Assembly: GCA_965368115.1 (NCBI GenBank)
Contig: CBDULQ010000104.1
Location: 1 to 12,268 of the forward strand
Origin: CBDULQ01 sp965368115
GTDB lineage: Bacteria; Pseudomonadota; Gammaproteobacteria; SZUA-229
Length of the DNA stretch: 12,268 nucleotides
Direction: 5' to 3'
Positions 6,921 through 12,268 of this stretch are shown here, one piece after another. The translations under genes were made by a program, and so were the position numbers. Position 1 is the first letter of the stretch, and every line of letters begins with the position of its first letter. The notes under the pieces were generated by a model. The model was not told the origin of the DNA and ran no database searches. It saw nothing but the letters and a program-made list of their open reading frames with translations.

Positions 6921-6936
6921 TAGTATGACCATACTA
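6921..6936. promoter_or_regulatory. 16-bp perfect dyad, candidate operator of the atp operon
   Basis: TAGTATG at 6921-6927 and CATACTA at 6930-6936 are exact inverted arms around AC. The site lies 31 bases upstream of the atpD start codon in the divergent gap between atpD and the diguanylate cyclase gene. It overlaps the best minus-strand promoter match, so a bound protein would block or organise that promoter. The GT...AC spacing resembles GntR-type operators. The regulator is not identified. Confidence 0.45.
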
Positions 6937-6949
6937 TCTGCTGTGTCAT
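6922..6949 (-). promoter_or_regulatory. Possible sigma70 promoter of the N-ATPase operon
   Basis: On the minus strand ATGACA (6949-6944) and CATACT (6927-6922) are separated by 16 bases. They match the -35 and -10 consensus at 5/6 and 4/6. The expected transcript would begin roughly 20-25 bases before the atpD ATG. This is a match by eye with no experimental support. The dyad at 6921-6936 covers the -10 box. Confidence 0.3.
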
Positions 6950-7042
6950 GTTTAATTATGGCCGGGGTGCTGTCCATACATATTGATACAGGTCGATTAG
7001 AATGATATTTCGCATAATACGCATGTCTGACAAAGGCTGGTC

Positions 7043-7048
7043 TATACT
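7043..7048 (+). promoter_or_regulatory. Possible -10 element for the diguanylate cyclase gene
   Basis: TATACT matches the -10 consensus at five of six positions and lies 40 bases before the ATG at 7088. No good -35 box is found 16-18 bases upstream. An alternative is CATAAT at 7014-7019. Either assignment is tentative. Confidence 0.25.
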
Positions 7049-7087
7049 TTTAAACAACTGGACAACGGACCGGGTACGATTCCTGCC

Positions 7088-8854
7088 ATGGCGTCTTCGC
7101 CAAAATATAAACTCACTGTTTTACTGCCCAGCGCGATCATCTTTCTACTGTTGATCGTGATGATCCATGTCGCCGTCAATAGCGAACGCCAATCGATCCG
7201 GGAGCGCGTGTATGCGGATATTTCGCAGACGGCCGTGGCCCGACTGGCGCGTCTCGAAGTCGAACTCTACGCTAATGCTTACGTCTCCACCGGACTGGTG
7301 GCGCTGATCAATGCCAGCGGTGAGGTGGTGGCGGAAGACCTGCAATCGGCGCTGAAGTCCATCTATGAGCAGGGATTGCACATCCGTAATATCGGGCTGG
7401 CGCCGAATAATCGAATCACCTATGTGTACCCGAAGCAGGGCAACGAAGCGGCGATCGGACTGTATTATCCGGACCACCCCATGCAGTGGCCGGCCGTAAA
7501 AAAAGCCATCGACAGTCGCTCCGCGGTGCTCGCCGGACCCGTGACATTGCGCCAGGGCGGACTGGGTGTCATCAATCGCACCCCGGTGTTTCTCGACAGT
7601 GGCGACTACTGGGGGCTGATGAGCATTGTGCTGGACCTGGACGAGCTGTTGCAGGCGGCCGGCCTGATGGAGAATGACGGTAATATTCGGCTGGCGTTGC
7701 GTGGTACCGACGGCAAAGGTGTGGAGGGGTCGGTATTTTTCGGCGATCCAGGGCTCTTTGAAATGGAATCGACGCGGCTGGACCTGGAAATACCCGGCGG
7801 AAGCTGGCAACTGGCGGCCTATCCGGTGAGTGGTTGGGAACGAGGGCAGTCCTATCTCGACATGATCGAAGTGGGCGCCATCATGCTGTGTTTCCTGATG
7901 ATGCTGGCCCAGCTCAGGTACCAGGCGGGCATGGCGAAGCTGGCGGAAAACGAACACAAGCTGCGCTTTTTCCTCGATACCAGCCGCGATGGCGTCATCG
8001 TCATCGATCGTAACGGCAAGGTGGTGGAATTCAATCCCGCCGCGGAGCAACTGTTCGGTTACAGTGCCGAGGACATGAAAGGGGCTTCGGTGAATCATCT
8101 CATGCCTGAGGACGTGGCCCAGGAGCACAATAGATTCGTCAAATATTCGCGTGCCAATCAACCGCAGGATATGGCGCCTGGCCGCCAGGTGATGGGGCGG
8201 CGCAAGGACGGCAGCGAATTTCCGGTGGAGATTACCGTGGGGCAGGCCTCCAGTGCCCAGGGGCGTATGTATGTCGGCGTGGTGCGCGATATCAGCGAAC
8301 GCAAGGCCTACGAGGATCAGTTGATCGAACTGGCCAGTACCGACAGTCTCACCGGTGCCCTCAATCGACGCGCCTTTCTGGCTGACGCCGAGGATAGTTT
8401 TCGCCGTGCGCGACGCTATGGAACACCGCTTTCCTTGCTCAATATTGATGTCGACTACTTCAAACGCATCAACGATAACTACGGCCATGCCGCCGGGGAT
8501 CAGGTGCTGGTGAATCTGGTCGACCTGTTCCGCCGCAGTTTCCGCGAAACCGACAAGATCGGCCGTTTCGGTGGTGAGGAGTTTCTGGTGCTGTTGCCCG
8601 AGACCGACCTGGGAAAAGCCGCCGAGGCCGCCGAGCGTCTGCTGGAAACAGTACGTAATAACACTGAACAGCTCGACGACGGGCGTTGTTTTACATACAC
8701 CATCAGTATCGGCATCGCTGCCGTGCAGCCGGACAGCGATGACGTCGAAACCATCATCAATACCAGTGATGAAGCCCTGTATCAGGCCAAACAGACGGGG
8801 CGCAATCGCTATTGTGTCGCCGAGCAGGAACCACCACTGCAGGCGAGTTCCTGA
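7088..8854 (+). CDS. Membrane-anchored diguanylate cyclase, CHASE-PAS-GGDEF
   Basis: This enzyme should make the second messenger cyclic di-GMP from two GTP in response to an extracytoplasmic cue. Of 588 residues, 9-30 form a membrane helix. Residues 65-195 form a periplasmic CHASE-type sensor (LHIRNIGLAPNNRITYVYP and GGLGVINRTPVF are typical). Residues 259-277 form the second membrane helix. A PAS domain follows (about 290-405; DGVIVIDRNGKVVEFNPAAE, then VGVVRDISERK), then GGDEF (about 415-580). The catalytic motif is GGEEF (495-499) with metal-binding Asp454. The inhibitory product-binding RxxD (RETD, 486-489) is five residues before it, so activity and feedback are both expected. The ligand is unknown. 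The ribosome site is poor. The gene is transcribed away from the N-ATPase operon, and its stop overlaps the next start (TGATG). Confidence 0.93.
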   Translation: MASSPKYKLTVLLPSAIIFLLLIVMIHVAVNSERQSIRERVYADISQTAVARLARLEVELYANAYVSTGLVALINASGEVVAEDLQSALKSIYEQGLHIRNIGLAPNNRITYVYPKQGNEAAIGLYYPDHPMQWPAVKKAIDSRSAVLAGPVTLRQGGLGVINRTPVFLDSGDYWGLMSIVLDLDELLQAAGLMENDGNIRLALRGTDGKGVEGSVFFGDPGLFEMESTRLDLEIPGGSWQLAAYPVSGWERGQSYLDMIEVGAIMLCFLMMLAQLRYQAGMAKLAENEHKLRFFLDTSRDGVIVIDRNGKVVEFNPAAEQLFGYSAEDMKGASVNHLMPEDVAQEHNRFVKYSRANQPQDMAPGRQVMGRRKDGSEFPVEITVGQASSAQGRMYVGVVRDISERKAYEDQLIELASTDSLTGALNRRAFLADAEDSFRRARRYGTPLSLLNIDVDYFKRINDNYGHAAGDQVLVNLVDLFRRSFRETDKIGRFGGEEFLVLLPETDLGKAAEAAERLLETVRNNTEQLDDGRCFTYTISIGIAAVQPDSDDVETIINTSDEALYQAKQTGRNRYCVAEQEPPLQASS

Positions 8855-9129
8855 TGGACTGGATGATTGTGCTGGTTCTGGCAGGAGGGTTGCTACTGGG
8901 ACTGGTTATATTGAATAGCTATGTCATCCTGCGCCTGGTCCGCTCGGATGCGTTCACCCGCAAACAGAAAATAATCCAGGCGATTCTTATCTGGGTGCTC
9001 CCGCTGTTCGGCGCCGCACTGGTACTGCACTTCCTCAATGAATCGGACTCCGGGAGTGGCCCTGACGAGCCGCCATTCGGCGACGGACCCGGCAATGTAC
9101 ACAGTGTTATCATGGGTGATGGCCAGTAA
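8854..9129 (+). CDS. Small two-helix membrane protein, function unknown
   Basis: The predicted protein has 91 residues with two hydrophobic segments, about 2-25 and 42-61. Between them is a basic, polar stretch (RLVRSDAFTRKQK), followed by a polar, Gly/Asp/Pro-rich tail. The 'IQAILIWVLPLFGAALVL' segment resembles the short hydrophobic N-terminal module seen in cardiolipin synthase-like and many small inner-membrane proteins; this is a loose likeness only. I use the ATG at 8854, which overlaps the cyclase stop as TGATG. A reading from 8812 would only extend into the cyclase gene. The overlap suggests co-expression with the cyclase, so a role in the same signalling unit is possible but unproven. 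Confidence 0.65.
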   Translation: MDWMIVLVLAGGLLLGLVILNSYVILRLVRSDAFTRKQKIIQAILIWVLPLFGAALVLHFLNESDSGSGPDEPPFGDGPGNVHSVIMGDGQ

Positions 9130-9162
9130 ATTTGAAGAGCGAATTGATTTCGTCCGCAGCCC

Positions 9163-9705
9163 ATGAAAAAACTGCATCTGAACAAAGCTTTTACCCTCAT
9201 CGAACCCGGTCCGGTGGTGCTGGTGACCACGACCGACGGTCATAAAAACAACATCATGACCATCACCTGGACCATGGTGATGGATTTCACCCCGCGCTTT
9301 GCGATCACCACAGGGCCGTGGAATTATTCCTACGCGGCCCTGCGCAAAACAAAGCAGTGTGTCATCGCCATTCCCGGCGTCGATCTGCTCGACAAGGTCG
9401 TCGGCATTGGTACCTGCTCAGGTGCGGATACCGACAAGTTCGATAAATTCAGGCTCACCACTGTAAAAGGTCGGTATGTCGAAGCTCCGCTCATAAAAGA
9501 GTGCCTGGCGAATATCGAATGCGTGGTGGTGGACGTCATCGGTAAGCACAATATCATTGTGCTGGATGCAGTGCAGGCTTACACCGAGCCTTCGCGCAAA
9601 GAACAGCGGACTTTGCATGCGGTGGGGGATGGTACCTTTGTTGCGGATGGGCGCAGTCTGGATCGAAAGGAAATGATGAAGGAAAAGTTGCCGCCGGGTG
9701 TGTGA
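9163..9705 (+). CDS. Flavin reductase-like / flavoredoxin family protein
   Basis: This 180-residue cytoplasmic protein has the FMN-binding split-barrel fold of the flavin reductase-like (DIM6/NTAB, flavoredoxin) family. Diagnostic stretches are PGPVVLVTTTDG (15-26), NNIMTITWTMVMDFTPRFAI (29-48), the NYS motif (WNYSYAALRKTKQCVIAIP, 53-71), then VVGIGTCSGADTDKFDKFRLT (79-99). Family members bind FMN and either carry electrons or reduce flavin with NAD(P)H. The partner here is unknown. The length is normal and no motif is broken. It follows the small membrane protein by 33 bases on the same strand. No convincing ribosome site precedes the ATG, so the start is less certain than the identity. Confidence 0.88.
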   Translation: MKKLHLNKAFTLIEPGPVVLVTTTDGHKNNIMTITWTMVMDFTPRFAITTGPWNYSYAALRKTKQCVIAIPGVDLLDKVVGIGTCSGADTDKFDKFRLTTVKGRYVEAPLIKECLANIECVVVDVIGKHNIIVLDAVQAYTEPSRKEQRTLHAVGDGTFVADGRSLDRKEMMKEKLPPGV

Positions 9706-9748
9706 TAGCGGCATGCATTATAGTATCGGAGGACAGGGAAGTGACTAT

Positions 9749-9841
9749 ATGAAAACTGATATATATTCGATGCTTTTCTTATTAAATGTACATCGCTCCA
9801 CGTCTTTGGAGATGTTTGTCGTTATGGAGGACGCAGATTGA
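9749..9841 (+). CDS. Possible 30-residue leader ORF coupled to the next gene
   Basis: This short reading frame begins MKTDIYSMLFLLNV and ends FVVMEDAD. AGGGAAG lies seven bases before its ATG (with GGAGG a little further up). Its TGA stop (9839-9841) overlaps the TTG start of the following membrane protein gene as TTGA. The GGAGG of that gene (9826-9830) lies inside the last codons. Good ribosome site plus exact stop/start overlap suggest translational coupling, either as a leader peptide or a tiny membrane-associated protein. No homolog is recognised. A chance open frame of this length is quite possible, and codon use cannot decide at 30 codons. Confidence 0.4.
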   Translation: MKTDIYSMLFLLNVHRSTSLEMFVVMEDAD

Positions 9842-10404
9842 GACCTTTAGTCCGGAAAACAGGCTGGGCCCTGATTCTGCTGATGACCCCTGCGATTGCA
9901 AATGCGAATGCAGGCGTCCCCATGCTGGCGTTCGCCTGGCCGGTGATGTGGATCGGGCTGGTGCCGATCATTCTTGTCGAGGTGCTGATCGGTTATAAGT
10001 TGAAAGGTTACGATCTTCGCAACCTGATCAAGGCCCTGGTGTCCGCTAATCTGTTATCGACATTTGTCGGTGTGCCCCTGTCCTGGTTGGCACTACTGGC
10101 TATCGAAATGCTGGTGCTCTACTCGGCGGGACAGGTCGATGTACCCGAGTCGTTGCAGTTTCTGTTTTATCCTTTCATGATGGCCTGGCTTGGTCCGACC
10201 GAAAACCCGTGGCATGTCTATTTCGCATTTCTGGGACTGGCCGTTGTCTTTTGCCTGGTGTCGATCTGGGTGGAAGCCAGAATCGTTCAATACTACATTG
10301 CCGAATCGACGTACAAAGTGCATTTCAGATGGCTTGGGGTGGCGAACCTGGTTTCTTATATATTGTTGAGTGGCGGGACGGGGCTTTATCTGCTCGCACA
10401 CTAA
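9838..10404 (+). CDS. Multi-pass inner-membrane protein, function unknown, TTG start
   Basis: This 188-residue hydrophobic protein starts with a basic segment, then a hydrophobic helix ending ANANAG (about residues 8-26) that could be a cleaved signal peptide. About four more membrane segments follow: roughly 30-50, 66-95 (possibly with a re-entrant part), 122-144, and 161-186. The segment after the signal (VPMLAFAWPVMWIGLVPIILVEVLIG) recalls a family of uncharacterised proteobacterial membrane proteins. I do not recognise a named function. The start is TTG at 9838, chosen because GGAGG (9826-9830) precedes it by seven bases and it overlaps the stop of the short upstream frame; no ATG gives a comparable arrangement. 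A hairpin repeat begins 40 bases after its stop and could end its transcript. Confidence 0.7.
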   Translation: MRPLVRKTGWALILLMTPAIANANAGVPMLAFAWPVMWIGLVPIILVEVLIGYKLKGYDLRNLIKALVSANLLSTFVGVPLSWLALLAIEMLVLYSAGQVDVPESLQFLFYPFMMAWLGPTENPWHVYFAFLGLAVVFCLVSIWVEARIVQYYIAESTYKVHFRWLGVANLVSYILLSGGTGLYLLAH

Positions 10405-10440
10405 CAAAGGGAAAGGTGAGCGAGCCACGACTGTTTACCA

Positions 10441-10600
10441 GTGTCATTCCCGCGCAGGCGGGAATCCAGAATGATCCGATTCGAACAATTTCATAACATA
10501 ACAATGCACGTCATCCCCGAATGCTTGTGTCGGGATCTCCACAATCACGGCAACCCGATCATTAAAGCGATTCCCGCCAGAAGCAGGCGGGAACGATGAA
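10441..10600. repeat. Composite hairpin repeat (REP/BIME- or MITE-like), copy B
   Basis: About 160 bases contain three hairpins. The first is TTCCCGC (10447-10453) with GCGGGAA (10458-10464). The second is ATCCCCGA (10513-10520) with TCGGGAT (10530-10536), imperfect. The third is a perfect 8-base stem TTCCCGCC (10571-10578) with GGCGGGAA (10586-10593). The outer hairpins are inverted relative to one another (TCATTCCCGC at one end, CGGGAACGATGA at the other), as in a small non-autonomous element. The right half (10522-10599) repeats positions 1-77. It abuts the broken aminotransferase gene at about 10600. No coding potential or transposase is seen. Together with the pseudogene it accounts for the 305-base gap between the flanking genes. 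Confidence 0.7.
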
Positions 10601-10602
10601 GC

Positions 10603-10707
10603 TTATACGCCGTCTCCGTACAGCAGGCCATGGTCGAACACTGAAACCGAAGCATCGGTCGCCACCTGCAATCTGCCGTTCATCCAGCAAACAGCCTGTT
10701 CATGCAT
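10603..10707 (-). pseudogene. Truncated class IV aminotransferase (IlvE/D-amino-acid transaminase type), first 34 codons only
   Basis: After the eamA stop, ATG at 10707 opens a 34-codon frame containing CWMNGRLQVATDASVSVFDH and then GLLYGDGV. This matches the N-terminus of fold-type IV PLP aminotransferases, where a 'WxNG...A.VSVFDHG' segment leads to 'YGDGVFEGIR'. The family has roughly 280-300 residues and its catalytic Lys lies much further on, so this remnant cannot be active. The stop codon comes directly after GDGV, at the position of the usual Phe. Repeat sequence starts within a few bases (about 10600), so insertion or a repeat-linked deletion probably removed the rest. A good ribosome site (GGGAG, inside the eamA end) shows it was the second gene of an eamA-aminotransferase operon. 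The 34-residue peptide may still be translated. Confidence 0.75.
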
Positions 10708-10709
10708 AA

Positions 10710-11639
10710 TTAGTCTCCCTTAGTTCGACAAGCGGCCGGGGTTGTGGCGGCCAGCGGCGATACCGAGTAGATCGGCATGTTGCGACTCATGGCCACCAGG
10801 CTGATAACGACAACAGCAAACCCGATGGTTAGCGGTTCGATGGTTTCGCCAAGCAACCACACCGAAGCGACGATAGTCACGAAAGGTTGAACCAGTTGCG
10901 TCTGGCTGACCCGGGCGATGCCGCCCAGGGCCAGACCGGCATTCCACAGAAAGAAACCGAACAGTTGACTGACCAGTGCGAGATAGAGAAAGCCGATCCA
11001 GCTACCGGTCGAGACGGCGCTAAATGACGTCGGAGCAGCGAGCCATGTCGGTACGGCGACAAAAGGCAGGGACAATACCAGTGCCCAGCAAATCGTTGCA
11101 GCGCCGCCCAGTTCTCTGGACAGTTGACCACCCATGGCGTAGCCGATCACCGCAGTGATCACCGCACCCAGCAGGGCCAGGTCACCTGTTTGCAAGGTCT
11201 CGCTACCGCCCCGGATGCTGTAAGCCGCGACAATCACCGAACCGGCCAGGCTCACCATCCAGAAACCGGTGGATGGACGTTCACGTGCAATGAAGGCGCC
11301 GACCAGTGCAGTGCCCAGCGGCACGACCGCCAGCACCACACCACCGTGCGATGCCGGTACGCTCTGCATGGCCCAGGCGGACAACAGGGGAAAGCCGACG
11401 GCCACGCAGGACATGGTAATCAACAGGCGCCGCCATTGTGACGCATTGGGTAATCGACTGTTGGTCGCAATCAACCAGACCGCGGCGACCATAGCCGCCA
11501 CCAGGGCGCGACCGAAGCCGATGAACATCGGATCCAGTTCGGTTACCACCATGCGGGTCACCGGCAGGGTAAAGCCAAAACCCGTCACCGCCAGCAAACC
11601 CAGCAGCATGCCTTTCGATTCGTCTCGCATTGTCTTCAT
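10710..11639 (-). CDS. EamA/DMT-superfamily transporter (probable amino acid or metabolite exporter)
   Basis: This 309-residue inner-membrane protein has about ten hydrophobic segments, arranged as two repeated EamA halves (about 10-142 and 153-286). Typical features are GFGFTLPVTRMVVTELDP near the N-terminus, PASHGGVVLAVVPLGTALVG ahead of the mid-protein helix, and in the second half LVSQLFGFFLWNAGLALGGIARVSQTQLVQPFVTIVASVWLLGE. Family members export amino acids and other small metabolites; the substrate here is unknown. The start is ambiguous: ATG at 11639 has GGGA almost touching it, while the ATG three codons on (11630) has AGGGA at a better distance. It is divergent from a MocR regulator, and an aminotransferase remnant follows it, which favours an amino-acid-related substrate. 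Confidence 0.9.
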   Translation of the reverse strand: MKTMRDESKGMLLGLLAVTGFGFTLPVTRMVVTELDPMFIGFGRALVAAMVAAVWLIATNSRLPNASQWRRLLITMSCVAVGFPLLSAWAMQSVPASHGGVVLAVVPLGTALVGAFIARERPSTGFWMVSLAGSVIVAAYSIRGGSETLQTGDLALLGAVITAVIGYAMGGQLSRELGGAATICWALVLSLPFVAVPTWLAAPTSFSAVSTGSWIGFLYLALVSQLFGFFLWNAGLALGGIARVSQTQLVQPFVTIVASVWLLGETIEPLTIGFAVVVISLVAMSRNMPIYSVSPLAATTPAACRTKGD

Positions 11640-11680
11640 TCCCTATCTTCGATTGCGGAACTTGACTTTAACGACGAATC

Positions 11681-11708
11681 ATTAAACATTACAGATTCAA
11701 AAATTGAA
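11681..11708 (-). promoter_or_regulatory. Possible eamA promoter
   Basis: On the minus strand TTCAAT (11708-11703) and TTTAAT (11686-11681) are 16 bases apart, matching the -35 and -10 consensus at 3/6 and 5/6. One TACAGAT box (11690-11696) lies between them. A regulator bound there would control this promoter directly. The assignment is by eye only. Confidence 0.3.
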
Positions 11709-11772
11709 AAATATAGCGGTACAGATTGGGTTAGATAACATCTGTACTGCTTTTATAGCGCACCAACTGTAC
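11690..11772. promoter_or_regulatory. Repeated operator-like boxes between eamA and the MocR gene
   Basis: Four copies of one box are seen: TACAGAT (11690-11696), GTACAGAT (11719-11726), its exact inverse ATCTGTAC (11740-11747), and ACTGTAC (11766-11772). The middle pair forms a perfect 8-base inverted repeat spaced by 13 bases, i.e. 21 bases centre to centre, about two helical turns. The first pair are direct repeats 30 bases apart, and the last pair 25 bases apart. Mixed direct and inverted boxes in a divergent promoter region are typical of MocR regulators. I infer that the neighbouring MocR protein binds here and controls both genes. Confidence 0.6.
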
Positions 11773-11782
11773 CGGTGAAGAC

Positions 11783-12268
11783 ATGAGCTATCTCTACGAA
11801 AAACTGGCCGCCGAGGTCTCCGACAAGATCGAGCAGGGTGTCTACCTGGCCGGGGAGCGTCTGCCCGGTGTCCGGGTATTCAGTGTGCAGAACAACGTGA
11901 GCGCGGCCACTGCGGTGGCGGTGTATCGCAAGCTGGAAGACGAGGGTTTCATCGAAGCCCGAGAACGCTCGGGATTCTTTGTGCGTTCGCGTCCCAGGGT
12001 GAGCATTCCCGAACCCGGTATCTCCAGGCCCGGGGTCAGACCGCGCAGCATTACCGGTCAGCAGATGGCACTGCAATTGAGTAAAGCCGCTAACCTGCCG
12101 GACACGGTACAGCTGGGCGCGGCGGTGCCCGGCCCCGGATTTCTGCCCAGCCGGGCGGTGGAACGTGCCTGTGCCAATGCCATCCGGCATCAGCGTCAGC
12201 GGGTGATGGACTATGCCTTTCCGCCCGGCGTGCCGGAACTGCGCCTTCAGATCGCGCGGCGCATGGCG
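11783..12268 (+). CDS. MocR-type GntR-family regulator, partial (runs off window end)
   Basis: An open frame of 162 codons continues past the right edge. Residues 1-70 form a GntR winged helix-turn-helix: YEKLAAEVSDKIEQGVYLAGERLPGVR, then VSAATAVAVYRKLEDEGFIEARERSGFFV. A linker of about 30 residues follows. From about residue 105, PDTVQLGAAVPGPGFLPSRAV and MDYAFPPGVPELRLQIARRMA open the fold-type I aminotransferase-like domain used by MocR proteins to sense PLP-linked ligands. A complete member would have about 450-500 residues, so roughly two thirds is outside, including the PLP lysine. GGTGAAG precedes the ATG. It is divergent from eamA with repeated boxes between, and its likely target is the eamA-aminotransferase operon, possibly also itself. 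Confidence 0.9.
   Translation, partial: MSYLYEKLAAEVSDKIEQGVYLAGERLPGVRVFSVQNNVSAATAVAVYRKLEDEGFIEARERSGFFVRSRPRVSIPEPGISRPGVRPRSITGQQMALQLSKAANLPDTVQLGAAVPGPGFLPSRAVERACANAIRHQRQRVMDYAFPPGVPELRLQIARRMA

Noticed and set aside
7145..8488. Long open frame (447 codons) on the minus strand inside the diguanylate cyclase gene
   Set aside because: It is fully antisense to a gene with intact CHASE, PAS and GGDEF motifs. The translation is His- and Gln-rich with no recognisable domain, typical of an antisense shadow in GC-rich DNA.
8812..8853. Upstream start of the small membrane protein at 8812
   Set aside because: The extra 14 residues are encoded within the cyclase C-terminus. The ATG at 8854 forms a TGATG overlap and begins directly with a membrane helix.
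10441..10600. CRISPR-like array from the repeated TTCCCGC hairpins
   Set aside because: Repeat units differ in length and orientation, there are no regular spacers and no cas genes; it is a composite palindromic repeat.

Overview
The window looks like chromosomal DNA of a Gram-negative proteobacterium, most likely a gammaproteobacterium. The grounds are GC-rich coding sequence, short palindromic REP-like repeats with TTCCCGC/GCGGGAA stems, a CHASE-PAS-GGDEF signalling protein and a MocR/EamA pair. No rRNA, tRNA, CRISPR array or transposase gene is visible. The species cannot be fixed from the sequence alone.

Positions 677-6890, minus strand, hold a complete-looking operon for the 'alternate' F1Fo ATPase (N-ATPase). 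In transcription order it is atpD (beta), atpC (epsilon), atpQ (AtpI/AtpZ-like), atpB (a), atpE (c), atpF (b with a delta-like C-terminal domain), atpA (alpha) and atpG (gamma). Genes overlap or nearly touch, apart from a 56-base gap before atpF. There is no separate delta gene, and that role appears to be carried by the C-terminus of AtpF. Three features depart from the usual picture. The family's atpR gene is absent, with only 12 bases between atpQ and atpB. The alpha-subunit P-loop is GDEGLGRS instead of GDRQTGKT. The c subunit lacks the helix-1 Gln and the Thr of the classical Na+ site, which favours H+ coupling. A 16-bp perfect dyad sits in the likely promoter upstream of atpD.

Downstream of atpG (169-510, minus) is a small secreted four-cysteine protein of unknown function. 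Beyond it, at the left edge, lie a REP-like hairpin and one copy of a dispersed repeat.

Divergent from the ATPase operon (7088-9705, plus) are a membrane-anchored diguanylate cyclase (CHASE-PAS-GGDEF, catalytic and inhibitory sites intact), a small two-helix membrane protein overlapping its stop codon, and a flavoredoxin-like flavin reductase. Next comes a possible 30-residue leader ORF whose stop overlaps the TTG start of a multi-pass membrane protein (9838-10404).

The right end (10603-12268) is a divergent MocR/EamA locus. A MocR-type regulator, cut by the window edge, faces an EamA/DMT exporter across a 143-base gap with clear repeated operator-like boxes. Immediately after eamA, with its own ribosome binding site, lie the first 34 codons of a class IV (branched-chain/D-amino-acid type) aminotransferase. 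That gene is broken off exactly where a composite hairpin repeat (about 10441-10600) begins, so an exporter-aminotransferase operon under MocR control seems to have lost its second gene. Copies of the same repeat family lie in the same orientation at both ends of the window.
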